From Sphingobacteriia bacterium 28-36-52 (lineage in GTDB: Bacteria > Bacteroidota > Bacteroidia > Chitinophagales > Chitinophagaceae), in NCBI GenBank assembly GCA_002281575.1, contig NCGN01000004.1:62001-126000 (forward strand): a stretch of 64,000 bases of DNA, read 5' to 3'. The number at the start of each line of letters is the position of its first letter. Within the stretch, counting starts at the first letter, position 1. Below, in pieces: positions 1-7,790 of this stretch. The notes below the pieces were generated by a model. That model was not told the DNA's origin. It saw only the letters and a list, made by a program, of their open reading frames with translations, and ran no database searches. A program made the translations under genes and the position numbers.

Positions 1-1274
1 ATTGCACGCTTCAATACCATATCTACAGTGAGCAAACGATTGATTTCGTTAGTGCCCTCGTAAATTCTATTGATACGGCTATCGCGGTATGCTTTAGAAA
101 TTACATATTCATCGGAGAATCCATTACCACCATGTATTTGAACGCCTTCGTCTACTACAAAGTCTAATACTTCACTACCATATACTTTTAACATGGCACA
201 CTCAATGGCATATTCTTCAGCAGCACCTAATAAAGCTTCGGCAAATGATTTTCCGCTGGCTGCCAACTCATGTTCTTTATCGTCAATCCATTTAGCAGAA
301 CGATACAAAGCAGATTCACAAACCCATAAGCGGATGGCCATTTCAGCCATTTTATGACGAATAGCGCCAAACTTTGCAATGGGTAGTTTAAACTGCTCTC
401 TTGTTTTAGCATATTGAACAGAAGTATCAGTTGCTTTTTTTGCACCACCCAATGTTGCAGCACATAATTTTAAACGACCAATATTTAAAATATTGAAAGC
501 AATGATATGTCCTTTACCAATTTCACCTAAAACGTTTTCTACTGGCACTTTACAATCTTGGAAATACAATTGAACAGTAGAAGAACCTTTGATACCCATT
601 TTATGTTCTTCAGGTCCTTGTGTAAATCCTTCTGTTCCACGATCAATAATAAATGCAGTGAATTTGTCTCCATCAATTTTGGCAAATACGGTGAACACAT
701 CAGCAAAACCACCATTGGTGATCCAACATTTTTGACCATTCAATAAATAGTGTTTTCCGTCTTCGCTTAATTTAGCAGTGGTTTTGGCACCCAAGGCGTC
801 ACTACCACTGTTGGGCTCTGTTAATCCATATGCACCCTTCCATTCTCCACTAGCTAACTTGGGAATATATTTTTGTTTTTGTTCCTCGGTACCAAAATAT
901 AAGATGGGCAAAGAACCAATACCAGTATGGGCTGCAACGGCAACAGAGAAAGAATAACCACCCCCCATTCCTTCGTTCACAATGGTAGAAGTAATAAAAT
1001 CTTTACCAAGTCCACCATATTCTTCAGGAAAAGAAGTAGACAGCAAACCTTGCTCACCTGCTTTTTGCATTAATGATGCTACCAATCCTGGCTCCATTTT
1101 ATCAATACGATCTACAATGGGTAAAATTTCAGCATCTAAAAACTGATGGCACATATCCATGACCATGGTCTGCTCTTCATTAAATTCTTCCGGAATGAAA
1201 GTTTCATGAGGATTGCTTTCCTTGATGATCCATTCTCCACCCAAGAGGGCTTTTGTTTTGTTTGTGGCTTCCAT
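1..1274 (-). CDS. Acyl-CoA dehydrogenase (3' part missing)
   Basis: FAD-dependent dehydrogenase that would introduce the alpha-beta double bond into acyl-CoA during fatty-acid or branched-chain oxidation. About 424 N-terminal residues are inside the window and the gene runs off the left edge; Bacteroidetes relatives are usually near 600 residues. The translation shows the classic family signature [12 protein letters not shown] around residue 150 and a second one, [12 protein letters not shown], followed by [16 protein letters not shown] near residues 380-410. The start is the ATG at 1274, opening with MEATNKTK. It lies 27 nt downstream of the marR stop on the same strand, so the two are probably co-transcribed and MarR probably controls it. 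Substrate chain length cannot be read from the sequence. Confidence 0.95.
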   Translation of the reverse strand, partial: MEATNKTKALLGGEWIIKESNPHETFIPEEFNEEQTMVMDMCHQFLDAEILPIVDRIDKMEPGLVASLMQKAGEQGLLSTSFPEEYGGLGKDFITSTIVNEGMGGGYSFSVAVAAHTGIGSLPILYFGTEEQKQKYIPKLASGEWKGAYGLTEPNSGSDALGAKTTAKLSEDGKHYLLNGQKCWITNGGFADVFTVFAKIDGDKFTAFIIDRGTEGFTQGPEEHKMGIKGSSTVQLYFQDCKVPVENVLGEIGKGHIIAFNILNIGRLKLCAATLGGAKKATDTSVQYAKTREQFKLPIAKFGAIRHKMAEMAIRLWVCESALYRSAKWIDDKEHELAASGKSFAEALLGAAEEYAIECAMLKVYGSEVLDFVVDEGVQIHGGNGFSDEYVISKAYRDSRINRIYEGTNEINRLLTVDMVLKRA

Positions 1275-1301
1275 CGTTAATTGTTTTGTATGTTAAAGTG
1301 T

Positions 1302-1766
1302 TTAATTCAATTGTTCTATTGGGGTTAACGTAAGATTGTCGTATACCTTTTGAAAAACCGATTTTACTGTTTCAATGTCTTTCTTATCTACACCTACCAA
1401 AGCTTCAGCCATGGTTTGATTAGCCAGATCAATGGTAATTTGTTGCAGGTCTTTTGCAGCATCTGTAAGTTGAACCAGATTAATTCTTCTATCTGTAGGA
1501 GACGCTACTCTTTTAACCAAGTGTTGCTTCTCTAAATTATCAATGAGTCTGGTAATACTGGGTTTGTCTCGAAATGTACGATTGCAAAGTTCTTGCTGGC
1601 TTAAGCCATCTTGTTTCCATAAGTGATACAATACACTCCATTGTTCAATGGTAATTTCTAATCCGGCATTGCGGAAATTCTTCTGTAACCTTCTGGCTAC
1701 AGCAGTAGAAGCCATCCCATTGATGACACTGTATAATTCTCCTCTTTTAAAATGGTTGTTTGGCAT
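1302..1766 (-). CDS. MarR-family transcriptional regulator
   Basis: A 154-residue winged-helix protein of typical MarR length. The recognition region LSQQELCNRTFRDKPSITRLIDNLEKQ sits at about residues 55-81 and the wing motif VASPTDRRINLVQLT at about 87-101; the Asp-Arg-Arg of the wing is a MarR hallmark. Flanking helices would form the dimer interface. It precedes the acyl-CoA dehydrogenase gene on the same strand with a 27-nt gap. A palindrome directly upstream of its ATG suggests autoregulation. The inducer is unknown; an acyl-CoA or aromatic compound would fit the neighbour but is inference. Confidence 0.93.
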   Translation of the reverse strand: MPNNHFKRGELYSVINGMASTAVARRLQKNFRNAGLEITIEQWSVLYHLWKQDGLSQQELCNRTFRDKPSITRLIDNLEKQHLVKRVASPTDRRINLVQLTDAAKDLQQITIDLANQTMAEALVGVDKKDIETVKSVFQKVYDNLTLTPIEQLN

Positions 1767-1770
1767 ATAG

Positions 1771-1817
1771 TTAGTTATGCAACTAATTCAAAATTGCTTT
1801 CTTTCTTCCATACTACC
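1771..1817 (-). promoter_or_regulatory. marR promoter with palindromic operator
   Basis: TTAGTTATGCAACTAA at 1771-1786 has perfect 6-nt inverted arms around a 4-nt centre and lies 5 nt upstream of the marR ATG. Reading the minus strand, a TTG (complement of 1815-1817) and CAATTTTG (complement of 1789-1796) are separated by 18 nt. This is close to the Bacteroidetes TTG / TAnnTTTG promoter, with one mismatch. The palindrome would then cover the transcription start, a usual place for MarR autorepression. Confidence 0.5.
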
Positions 1818-1908
1818 AAGAATAATTTCATGAAATTTGAGTCATTTGGCTTAGTCGGCGCATATTTAACTAAGTCTTGATTCAAGAAGAATGGTTTTCT
1901 TTGCCTGA

Positions 1909-3051
1909 ATGGAGTATTGGTTTATGATTATCAGTGGGGTTTTGGCTACATTATATGGTGGCCTTATACTGGTTTATCGGTATTGGTTCAAAGCTTTAAA
2001 ACCATTCCAACTAACAGCGGCATTTGAGCCAACTGTATTTTTCTCTATTATTATTCCAGCGCGCAATGAATTGGACAATATTGAAAAATGTATTCAAAGC
2101 ATTTTAGCGCAGTCCTATCCTTTATATGAGATTATAGTGGTAGACGATCATTCAACCGATGATACTCCGTTAATAGTTGCTCAATTAGCAAAACAATATC
2201 CACAAGTTCAATTGATTTATCTCAAAGATTATTTAGGTGGTAAAGCTACCAATGCATTTAAGAAAAAAGCCATTGAAATAGCAGTAGATAAATCGAAAGG
2301 CGATTGGATCGTAACTACCGATGCAGATTGTTTGGTTCCACCCAATTGGTTGTACTATTTCAATGGGATGATTTTAGCAAAGGATCCAGTATTTATTGCA
2401 GCGCCAGTGATGTTTACACAGAACGGTCGTTTTATTGGTATTTTTCAGGTATTGGATTTTTTGAGTTTACAGGGGATTACAGCCGCCGCTGTATCAGCAG
2501 GCTCGCATAGTATGTGCAATGGCGCAAATTTGGCTTATTGTAAAACAGCATTTGAAGCAGTTGGTAAATTTAAAGGGATTGATCACTTAGCTAGTGGAGA
2601 CGATATGTTGTTGATGCATAAAATGAAAACAGCATTTCCGGGTAGGCTGGCTTATTTATTTTCGAATGAAATGATTGTTAAAACTGCTCCAATGCCCAAT
2701 TGGACTTCGTTTATTCAACAGCGTATTCGGTGGGCAAGTAAGGCAGATAGTTACAATGATCAAAAGATATTTGGGGTGTTGTTATTGGTCTATTTGTTCA
2801 ATGCTTTTTTATTAATTGGATTATTGGCTGGCATTTTTTCAAATGAATTGTTGTTTTGGACAGTTTGGATCATTGCCCTCAAAACCTTGATAGAGTTGTA
2901 TTTTTTATTGCCAATTGCTCAATTTTTTAAGCTGAAAAAGACATTGGTATTTTTCCCGTTCATGCAACCCTTTCATATTGTTTATACAGTGATTGCTGGT
3001 TGGTTGGGTAAGTTTGGAAAATATCAATGGAAGAACAGGACCGTAAATTAG
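1909..3051 (+). CDS. Family 2 membrane glycosyltransferase
   Basis: A 380-residue inner-membrane enzyme predicted to transfer a sugar from a nucleotide donor. An N-terminal membrane helix (about residues 4-26) is followed by a GT-A fold domain with VVDDHSTDD near residue 75, the DxD-like TTDADC near 136 and the processive-type QQRIRW motif near 270. Two or three hydrophobic segments follow to the C-terminus. This architecture is shared by cellulose-synthase-like and hyaluronan-synthase-like transferases. It stands alone on this strand, but O-antigen ligase-like and Wzz-like genes follow convergently, so a role in surface or exported polysaccharide is likely. Sugar specificity cannot be stated. 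Confidence 0.9.
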   Translation: MEYWFMIISGVLATLYGGLILVYRYWFKALKPFQLTAAFEPTVFFSIIIPARNELDNIEKCIQSILAQSYPLYEIIVVDDHSTDDTPLIVAQLAKQYPQVQLIYLKDYLGGKATNAFKKKAIEIAVDKSKGDWIVTTDADCLVPPNWLYYFNGMILAKDPVFIAAPVMFTQNGRFIGIFQVLDFLSLQGITAAAVSAGSHSMCNGANLAYCKTAFEAVGKFKGIDHLASGDDMLLMHKMKTAFPGRLAYLFSNEMIVKTAPMPNWTSFIQQRIRWASKADSYNDQKIFGVLLLVYLFNAFLLIGLLAGIFSNELLFWTVWIIALKTLIELYFLLPIAQFFKLKKTLVFFPFMQPFHIVYTVIAGWLGKFGKYQWKNRTVN

Positions 3052-3137
3052 TTTTTATGTTTGGATGACTTGTCTGGGAACCAGGCATAAAGAAACATTG
3101 CAGCTAAAATAAAGGGGGCTAGTAGCAGACGAAGCAT
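3048..3137 (-). CDS. Possible 29-residue membrane miniprotein
   Basis: A short reading frame opens with MLRLLLAPFILAAMFLYAWF, giving one hydrophobic helix, and ends with a charged tail of Lys, Ser and His. Its stop overlaps the stop of the convergent glycosyltransferase gene. No clear ribosome-binding site is visible, although these are generally weak in Bacteroidetes. Such single-helix miniproteins are plausible but the frame is short enough to arise by chance. Confidence 0.25.
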   Translation of the reverse strand: MLRLLLAPFILAAMFLYAWFPDKSSKHKN

Positions 3138-3250
3138 AATCAATTGGTGTATTTCTATATTAGACACCAAAACTATCTTAGTGTATATCGTCAAGGCATT
3201 AATTAATGATTAAAATGGTACTTAATCGGTCAAAACAACTTTTGTACCGC

Positions 3251-4696
3251 TTAAAAAGCTACAGACTCTTTTTCAACTTGGAGATGGTACTTTAAACCAA
3301 TCAAGATACCTGCGGCCAACCAGTACAATCCACCAATTTTATCTGTTTCAATGAGATCGCTTGTAAAATTGAGTGATGCAATCATGATTAATAAAACACC
3401 CAAGGCCAATGCAATTTGGCGGAAATAGTTTTGCTGAAATTGGTGGTAAAGTTGTTGAGTTTGTAATAATAAGTAAATAAAAAATCCTCCAAATAAAATA
3501 AGTGCTGGTACACCTTGCTCTAAGGCAAGCAACAAATAATAATTGTGAACCGTGGAATGTTCGGGATTATTGCTTACCCAAGTTTTGAATGCGGCTGCGG
3601 TATAGGGTTGGTAATTGTTGAAAAAACTATTTGCGCCAAATCCGGTCCAGGGTTTTTCGGCTACCATTCTAACTCCTGCAACCCATCTATGAAAGCGTTC
3701 TGCATTCGAAATATCTTTCAGCCCAATTGTAGCATTTAAATGGTCAGAAAAATTTTCATGAAATATGGTTTCATCGTGTTCGGGCGCAAATTGCATGAAA
3801 TAATTGTTGTTCATTAGTACAATTAGAGAAATTGCAATAGTGACAATGCTTAGCAATATGGTTTTTCCGAGTATATTTTTTTTAATTAAATAGTAGCCAA
3901 TCATCCCTGCTAATAGGGCCAACCATGCACCCCTTGAATAGGCAAAGAATAATCCCATTAATGCAATGCTAATTCCTATTTTAATTATATTTCTTTTGCG
4001 AAGGTCTTGTGTAAAATGGTGAATGAGCAAACCAACGGGAATCAAACAAACTAACATAGCAGAATAGTTCACGTGATTCCTGAAGAAAGGTCCCATAGTT
4101 TTTTTGATGGCAACAAAGTCAAATCCATAGAATGCATGTCTTATAAGTGTTTGAATCACAATCAGGATTAATGGGATGCATAGATATAGCGCAGTCTTTC
4201 TAAAATTACTTGAACGTTGATGAATCAAAGCAGTTAGGAATACCAATGGTATTATGTACCAAATCTTGGCTAGTATAAACTTAAGTGCCAGCCATTGGTT
4301 GGGTGCATAGCATAAACTGATGCACATCCAAATTGCCATGGCAATGATCCACCTAAAAATGGGCGATTTAAAAATAAATTGAAAAGCAGATGGTTTGAAT
4401 AAGCAACTTGCAAATACCGTAACTGATAATAGGATAAGCAAAGGTTCATCTGGAAGATCTAAGCCAAGCGATGGCGTAAAATTATATTCTGTGGATAGTG
4501 GTAGTGTAATCAGCAACAACCAATATAAATATTCGGTTTTAGTAACAATTAATTGAACAAAGGGGATTGTTGTCACTAAAATAAAAGGTACAATTAGCCA
4601 ATAGGGTTCTTGCGTAACCAGCGACCATAATCCAAACAAAAAGAAACTACTAATGGCTAGCCATGAAAACTTTTTTGATTGTAAAAAAGGTAACAT
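3251..4696 (-). CDS. O-antigen ligase / Wzy-type polymerase family protein
   Basis: A 481-residue polytopic inner-membrane protein with about eleven hydrophobic segments. The pattern matches the Wzy_C / O-antigen ligase family: a central RGAWLALLAG helix near residue 255, then a large periplasmic loop containing GFGANSFFNNYQPY and the conserved NPEHSTVHNYYLLLALEQG near residue 385. The His in that last motif is in the segment where the family places a functionally important His. It follows the Wzz-like gene immediately (stop and start adjacent), forming an operon. It could polymerise or ligate a surface polysaccharide; sequence alone does not separate these roles. Confidence 0.87.
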   Translation of the reverse strand: MLPFLQSKKFSWLAISSFFLFGLWSLVTQEPYWLIVPFILVTTIPFVQLIVTKTEYLYWLLLITLPLSTEYNFTPSLGLDLPDEPLLILLSVTVFASCLFKPSAFQFIFKSPIFRWIIAMAIWMCISLCYAPNQWLALKFILAKIWYIIPLVFLTALIHQRSSNFRKTALYLCIPLILIVIQTLIRHAFYGFDFVAIKKTMGPFFRNHVNYSAMLVCLIPVGLLIHHFTQDLRKRNIIKIGISIALMGLFFAYSRGAWLALLAGMIGYYLIKKNILGKTILLSIVTIAISLIVLMNNNYFMQFAPEHDETIFHENFSDHLNATIGLKDISNAERFHRWVAGVRMVAEKPWTGFGANSFFNNYQPYTAAAFKTWVSNNPEHSTVHNYYLLLALEQGVPALILFGGFFIYLLLQTQQLYHQFQQNYFRQIALALGVLLIMIASLNFTSDLIETDKIGGLYWLAAGILIGLKYHLQVEKESVAF

Positions 4697-5548
4697 TTAA
4701 AAGCGACTTGGTTTTGCACTAATTAACACCAAGCATACACTAAAAATCAATCCTAATAATGCGGCAAGGGGTAAAACAACTGCTTTGTTGGGCCAACTTA
4801 TTTTTGCGGGTATACTTGCTTTTTCTAAAACTATTAGCGCTTCAGGAGTAATAGCCGCTGCCATTTTTGTTTCAATACTCATTTTGTTGAACTGCTCTAT
4901 TTGGCTCAAGAGTACGCCCATCTTAGTTTTAGCAATGGGGTCATTTGAGGTTGCTGTATTTAATAAGTTATTGTAATCATTAGAGATGGCTGCAATACTA
5001 CTGTCTAGTTGTACATTTATTTTCTCGTATTGTAGTTTCCAAATATTTTTCATTTTTGCCGCAAGCTGATCTGTCATAAAATTGACAATAGCTGCTGCCG
5101 TATCCTTGCTTTGATGGGCACAAGAAATTTCCAATTCATTGTTGACCGTTTTTACCAACGACAAGTCTTTTTTAAACTGCCGGATGGTTTTATACATTCC
5201 CATTCCTGCATCTTTCTCCTTTATTTTATAATAGTTGATCAAATCAAACGCATGAATCACCTGCTTGAGGCTGGTATCCATGCTGGCCATACTCATTAAA
5301 CGATCTAAGTCGTCTCCGGAACCAAAAAAAGAATAGAGGTGTTGAATCTCATCATTAAATAGTCTGGCTTTGTCTGCAAGTACTGCATTGCCTGGTAAAA
5401 GTTTGGTAGTGGCTGTATATTTTGGGGTAATAAAGAAAGTTGCTCCTGCTGCAATTACAACAGCTGCAATGGTGAAAACCACAATGAATTTCCAGCGATT
5501 GATAAGGACAGTTGTTAATTCGGCAATATTAAATTGATTCATACTCAT
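4697..5548 (-). CDS. Wzz-type chain-length determinant family protein
   Basis: A 283-residue protein with two terminal membrane helices (about residues 18-40 and 257-279) flanking a periplasmic helical domain. The first helix is followed by ITPKYTATTKLLPG, typical of the Wzz N-terminal domain, and the second is preceded by a Pro-rich stretch (IPAKISWPNKA) as usual in the family. There is no C-terminal tyrosine kinase domain. The gene abuts the O-antigen ligase-like gene, supporting a role in controlling polymer length or export. Two possible starts, ATG at 5548 and ATG two codons later, cannot be distinguished. Confidence 0.85.
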   Translation of the reverse strand: MSMNQFNIAELTTVLINRWKFIVVFTIAAVVIAAGATFFITPKYTATTKLLPGNAVLADKARLFNDEIQHLYSFFGSGDDLDRLMSMASMDTSLKQVIHAFDLINYYKIKEKDAGMGMYKTIRQFKKDLSLVKTVNNELEISCAHQSKDTAAAIVNFMTDQLAAKMKNIWKLQYEKINVQLDSSIAAISNDYNNLLNTATSNDPIAKTKMGVLLSQIEQFNKMSIETKMAAAITPEALIVLEKASIPAKISWPNKAVVLPLAALLGLIFSVCLVLISAKPSRF

Positions 5549-5552
5549 TTTT

Positions 5553-6023
5553 TTAGAGTGGGCTTACCACTACATTTCTATCTAAACTTTCTTCTAGCGA
5601 AATAAAGGTTTCGGTTCTTTCTATTCCCTTTATTTTTTGTAATTCGTCGTGCAATACAAAGCGCAATTCTTGGATGTCTTTGCATACTATTTCCGCAAAC
5701 ATGCTGTAATTACCGGTAGTATAATTTAAGCGAACAATTTGTTTAATTTTTTTCAACTCCTTTGCTACGGAATCATACAAAGAACTTTTTTCTAAGTAAA
5801 TTCCAATGAAAGCGATTACATCGTAGCCTAACGATTTAAGGTCTACTGATAATCTTTTACCTTTCACTACCTTTAGTTCTTCTAGTTTTTTGATGCGAAC
5901 ATGGATGGTGCCCCCCGAAACGAATAGTTTCTTTCCCAAATCGGCATAAGAGATTTCCGCATCTTCCATCATTTCTTGGATAATTTGAAAATCAAGTTTG
6001 TCAAGATTTAATTTATTAGGCAT
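5553..6023 (-). CDS. Lrp/AsnC-family transcriptional regulator
   Basis: A 156-residue protein with an N-terminal helix-turn-helix (LDKLDFQIIQEMMEDAEIS, then VSGGTIHVRIKKLEE at about 33-49) and a C-terminal effector-binding domain from about residue 68, as in Lrp and AsnC. It lies 4 nt upstream of the Wzz-like gene, so the regulator and the polysaccharide genes may share a transcript. Its upstream DNA carries repeated TTTGAA/TTCAAA half-sites that may be autoregulatory. The effector, usually an amino acid in this family, is unknown. Confidence 0.93.
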   Translation of the reverse strand: MPNKLNLDKLDFQIIQEMMEDAEISYADLGKKLFVSGGTIHVRIKKLEELKVVKGKRLSVDLKSLGYDVIAFIGIYLEKSSLYDSVAKELKKIKQIVRLNYTTGNYSMFAEIVCKDIQELRFVLHDELQKIKGIERTETFISLEESLDRNVVVSPL

Positions 6024-6047
6024 TTTTGGCTATTTATTTTAATATTT

Positions 6048-6104
6048 TTCAAATATACGTATGATTGTTTGAATAATATCTATATTTTATTTAAAATGTT
6101 TGAA
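6048..6104 (-). promoter_or_regulatory. Possible promoter and half-sites upstream of the Lrp/AsnC gene
   Basis: On the minus strand TATATTTG (complement of 6050-6057) matches the Bacteroidetes -7 consensus TAnnTTTG and lies 27 nt upstream of the ATG. TTCAAA (6048-6053) and TTTGAA (6068-6073) form an inverted repeat and a further TTTGAA occurs at 6099-6104. Spaced repeats of this sort suit the oligomeric binding of Lrp proteins, but the region is AT-rich and chance is possible. No -33 TTG was found at the right distance. Confidence 0.35.
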
Positions 6105-6131
6105 AATTAACTAATTAAATAAAGTTTATCT

Positions 6132-6139
6132 TAATTTTG
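6132..6139 (+). promoter_or_regulatory. Candidate -7 element for the structured RNA
   Basis: TAATTTTG matches TAnnTTTG and would place a transcript start about 25 nt before the 5' end of the tRNA-like fold at 6172. The nearest TTG upstream (6100-6102) is 29 nt away, longer than usual, so only the -7 element is supported. Confidence 0.35.
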
Positions 6140-6171
6140 ATTTATCAAAGTAACAAATTAGTTCTTTTTAC

Positions 6172-6343
6172 TGTGGGGTGATGAAACTTTTGGCAGACAT
6201 GCCCTCTTGTCTCGGGGGTGAGGATAACAGAATAAACGTAGTGTAGAGCCGTTCAAGTAGCAATACTTGTACGACCAGGGTCGACCACTGAACTTTGCGC
6301 TATAGCTAACTGCCTCGTGGAGGTTCGATCCCTCCCCCTACAG
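6172..6343 (+). ncRNA. tRNA-Leu-like RNA with about 100-nt structured variable-arm insertion
   Basis: The ends form a 7-bp acceptor stem (6172-6178 with 6336-6342, one G-U), followed by discriminator G6343 with no encoded CCA. U8 and G9 precede a 3-bp D stem (6181-6183 with 6198-6200) around a loop containing GG (6192-6193); this D arm closely resembles bacterial tRNA-Leu. The anticodon stem 6202-6206 / 6214-6218 encloses TTGTCTC, formally reading GUC (Asp), with an unusual U at position 37. The T arm GGAGG-TTCGATC-CCTCC (6319-6335) is canonical. The variable region (6219-6318) is 100 nt and folds: GAGG/CCTC (6220-6223, 6313-6316); a long stem 6239-6249 / 6297-6308; GTTCA/TGAAC (6251-6255, 6289-6293) enclosing a GCAA tetraloop hairpin and a CGAC/GTCG hairpin. 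A terminator follows at once. Not recognised as tmRNA, SRP RNA or RNase P. Function unknown. Confidence 0.75.
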
Positions 6344-6349
6344 CATTCA

Positions 6350-6379
6350 AAAAGCTCCGAATTATTCGGGGCTTTTTTT
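6350..6379. terminator. Intrinsic terminator after the structured RNA, probably bidirectional
   Basis: An 11-bp stem pairs 6351-6361 with 6365-6375 (one G-U) across a 3-nt loop and is followed by a T run ending at 6379. On the minus strand the stem is followed by a shorter T stretch and overlaps the stop codon of the convergent gene at 6362, so it can serve both transcripts. Confidence 0.9.
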
Positions 6380-7612
6380 GTTTAGAATCAACCCTGCTTC
6401 TGGATCTTTTAGTAAAATGCTGTTCTCGTTGATTAAATTGGAGAGGGTTGGATTTTTTAATGAATCTAAAAACATATTTTTTAAATAGAAAGCCTGTGTG
6501 GATTCAGTGTCTTTATGCCACTTTATAATCTTGCATTGACAACTGGCATTGGCTGGGGTATTTATTACTTCTTCTATTCTTCCACCTTTCCCCAACTTTT
6601 TATAGACCTCTCTAATTCCAATTATACGATTATTGGCACCTGCATCAAAATTCCAAGAGGCAGATATTACACTAAGATATTCCTCCTTCTTGTCTAAACT
6701 GAGTAAACTATGTCTGGGGTATTCTACTTTTTTGTCGGTGTTTTTTATTTGAGAATGGATAGAAACCAAATTGGGCGATTCAAATTGAGCATAGCCAATA
6801 TGGTCAAAACTAGCTCCATAACGGTGGTAAGCAAAATAACCATTTTTGTATTTTATTTCTACTAGGTTGGCCACCACTTTATGATAACGGTTTGGATCAG
6901 ACAGTCGAGCTTGTGGAGAACTGGTATAGCAAATCCAAATTCCCTCTAATTGATCTATTTCGGATTGAGTTACTTTATAAGGGATTAAATTAAAATCATT
7001 TTGAATAGTTTCCCATTTAGTATCTGATTGACGATATAAATTCCAAGTATAAATGGCTGTGATTAAAAAGACAATACAAAGTGGAATAAAAATCATCCTA
7101 TAAAATCCTAATTTTTTGAGGATGGTTGCGTCTGTTTCTTTTTTTAAATTGGCAAGCTTTAATTTAAGTTGTTGATTTTCAGTAATAATTGAATAGCTGT
7201 CCTTGCTAAATTCTTCATTCTCCTTAGAAGCAATTAGTGCCGAATCTATTGGGTTTTGTTCAAAAGCTTGCCTCCCCATTTGATATAGATACACATAACA
7301 AGTATCAACTAAAAAAGGTCTTGGATTGGCAACAAGTCCCATCAAAGCATCTTTAATTTGTCCACCTGTGATATCGTATTTTCTGAATGGATATTCTGCT
7401 TTTTCTTTTTGAGGATCAGCTTCATAAACAATATGACCAAATTGCGAAGCTGTTTCTGGAAGTTGATTACTTATTTCACTTAAAACAATGGCTAATTCTT
7501 CATAATTCTTGCGATTGGTATTTTGAATAATCAATTTACCTGTATCAGCCTGAAATTTTTCGATGGCTTTATTTAATAAATAGATAATTTCTTCTTTGCC
7601 CTTTTTAAGCAT
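6362..7612 (-). CDS. Uncharacterised single-helix membrane protein
   Basis: No family recognised for this 416-residue protein. The N-terminal 130 residues are soluble and mostly helical (MLKKGKEEIIYLLNKAIEKF). Residues about 145-165 look like a short coiled coil, and one hydrophobic helix lies at about 172-192 (MIFIPLCIVFLITAIYTW). The C-terminal half from about 205 (EIDQLEGIWICYTSSPQARL) is rich in beta-strand-like segments and resembles a small barrel or lipocalin-like domain reporting on a condition, but this is only an impression. The gene is isolated: convergent with the structured RNA, divergent from the susC gene. Membrane topology cannot be fixed from sequence alone. Confidence 0.8.
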   Translation of the reverse strand: MLKKGKEEIIYLLNKAIEKFQADTGKLIIQNTNRKNYEELAIVLSEISNQLPETASQFGHIVYEADPQKEKAEYPFRKYDITGGQIKDALMGLVANPRPFLVDTCYVYLYQMGRQAFEQNPIDSALIASKENEEFSKDSYSIITENQQLKLKLANLKKETDATILKKLGFYRMIFIPLCIVFLITAIYTWNLYRQSDTKWETIQNDFNLIPYKVTQSEIDQLEGIWICYTSSPQARLSDPNRYHKVVANLVEIKYKNGYFAYHRYGASFDHIGYAQFESPNLVSIHSQIKNTDKKVEYPRHSLLSLDKKEEYLSVISASWNFDAGANNRIIGIREVYKKLGKGGRIEEVINTPANASCQCKIIKWHKDTESTQAFYLKNMFLDSLKNPTLSNLINENSILLKDPEAGLILNKKSPE

Positions 7613-7790
7613 ATAAGTTTCTAATTAATTGCAAATCAACACATAGCAAATTTCGGAAATTCAAAACCAGTTTTGGAAATTACATTTTTTATTTGAAAAC
7701 AGTTTAGAAAGACCAAAAAAATCAAATCGGGTATTCCTTTACTATTTTGTTGTCGAAAATTGCTTTAGCTAACCAAAAAAGGCTGCCATT

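Noticed and set aside
6207..6213. Ordinary tRNA-Asp(GUC)
   Set aside because: The anticodon is formally GUC, but the D arm is Leu-like, position 37 is U and the variable region is huge.
6219..6318. Insertion in the tRNA-like RNA as a group I intron
   Set aside because: At 100 nt it is too short, lies in the variable arm rather than the anticodon loop, and lacks the P/Q/R/S core elements.
6172..6343. Structured RNA as tmRNA
   Set aside because: It is about 170 nt rather than 350-400, has a paired anticodon stem and no recognisable tag frame or 5' tmRNA consensus.
7651..7720. Short AT-rich repeats before susC as an operator
   Set aside because: Similarity is limited to A/T tracts and no exact repeat or consensus promoter could be fixed.
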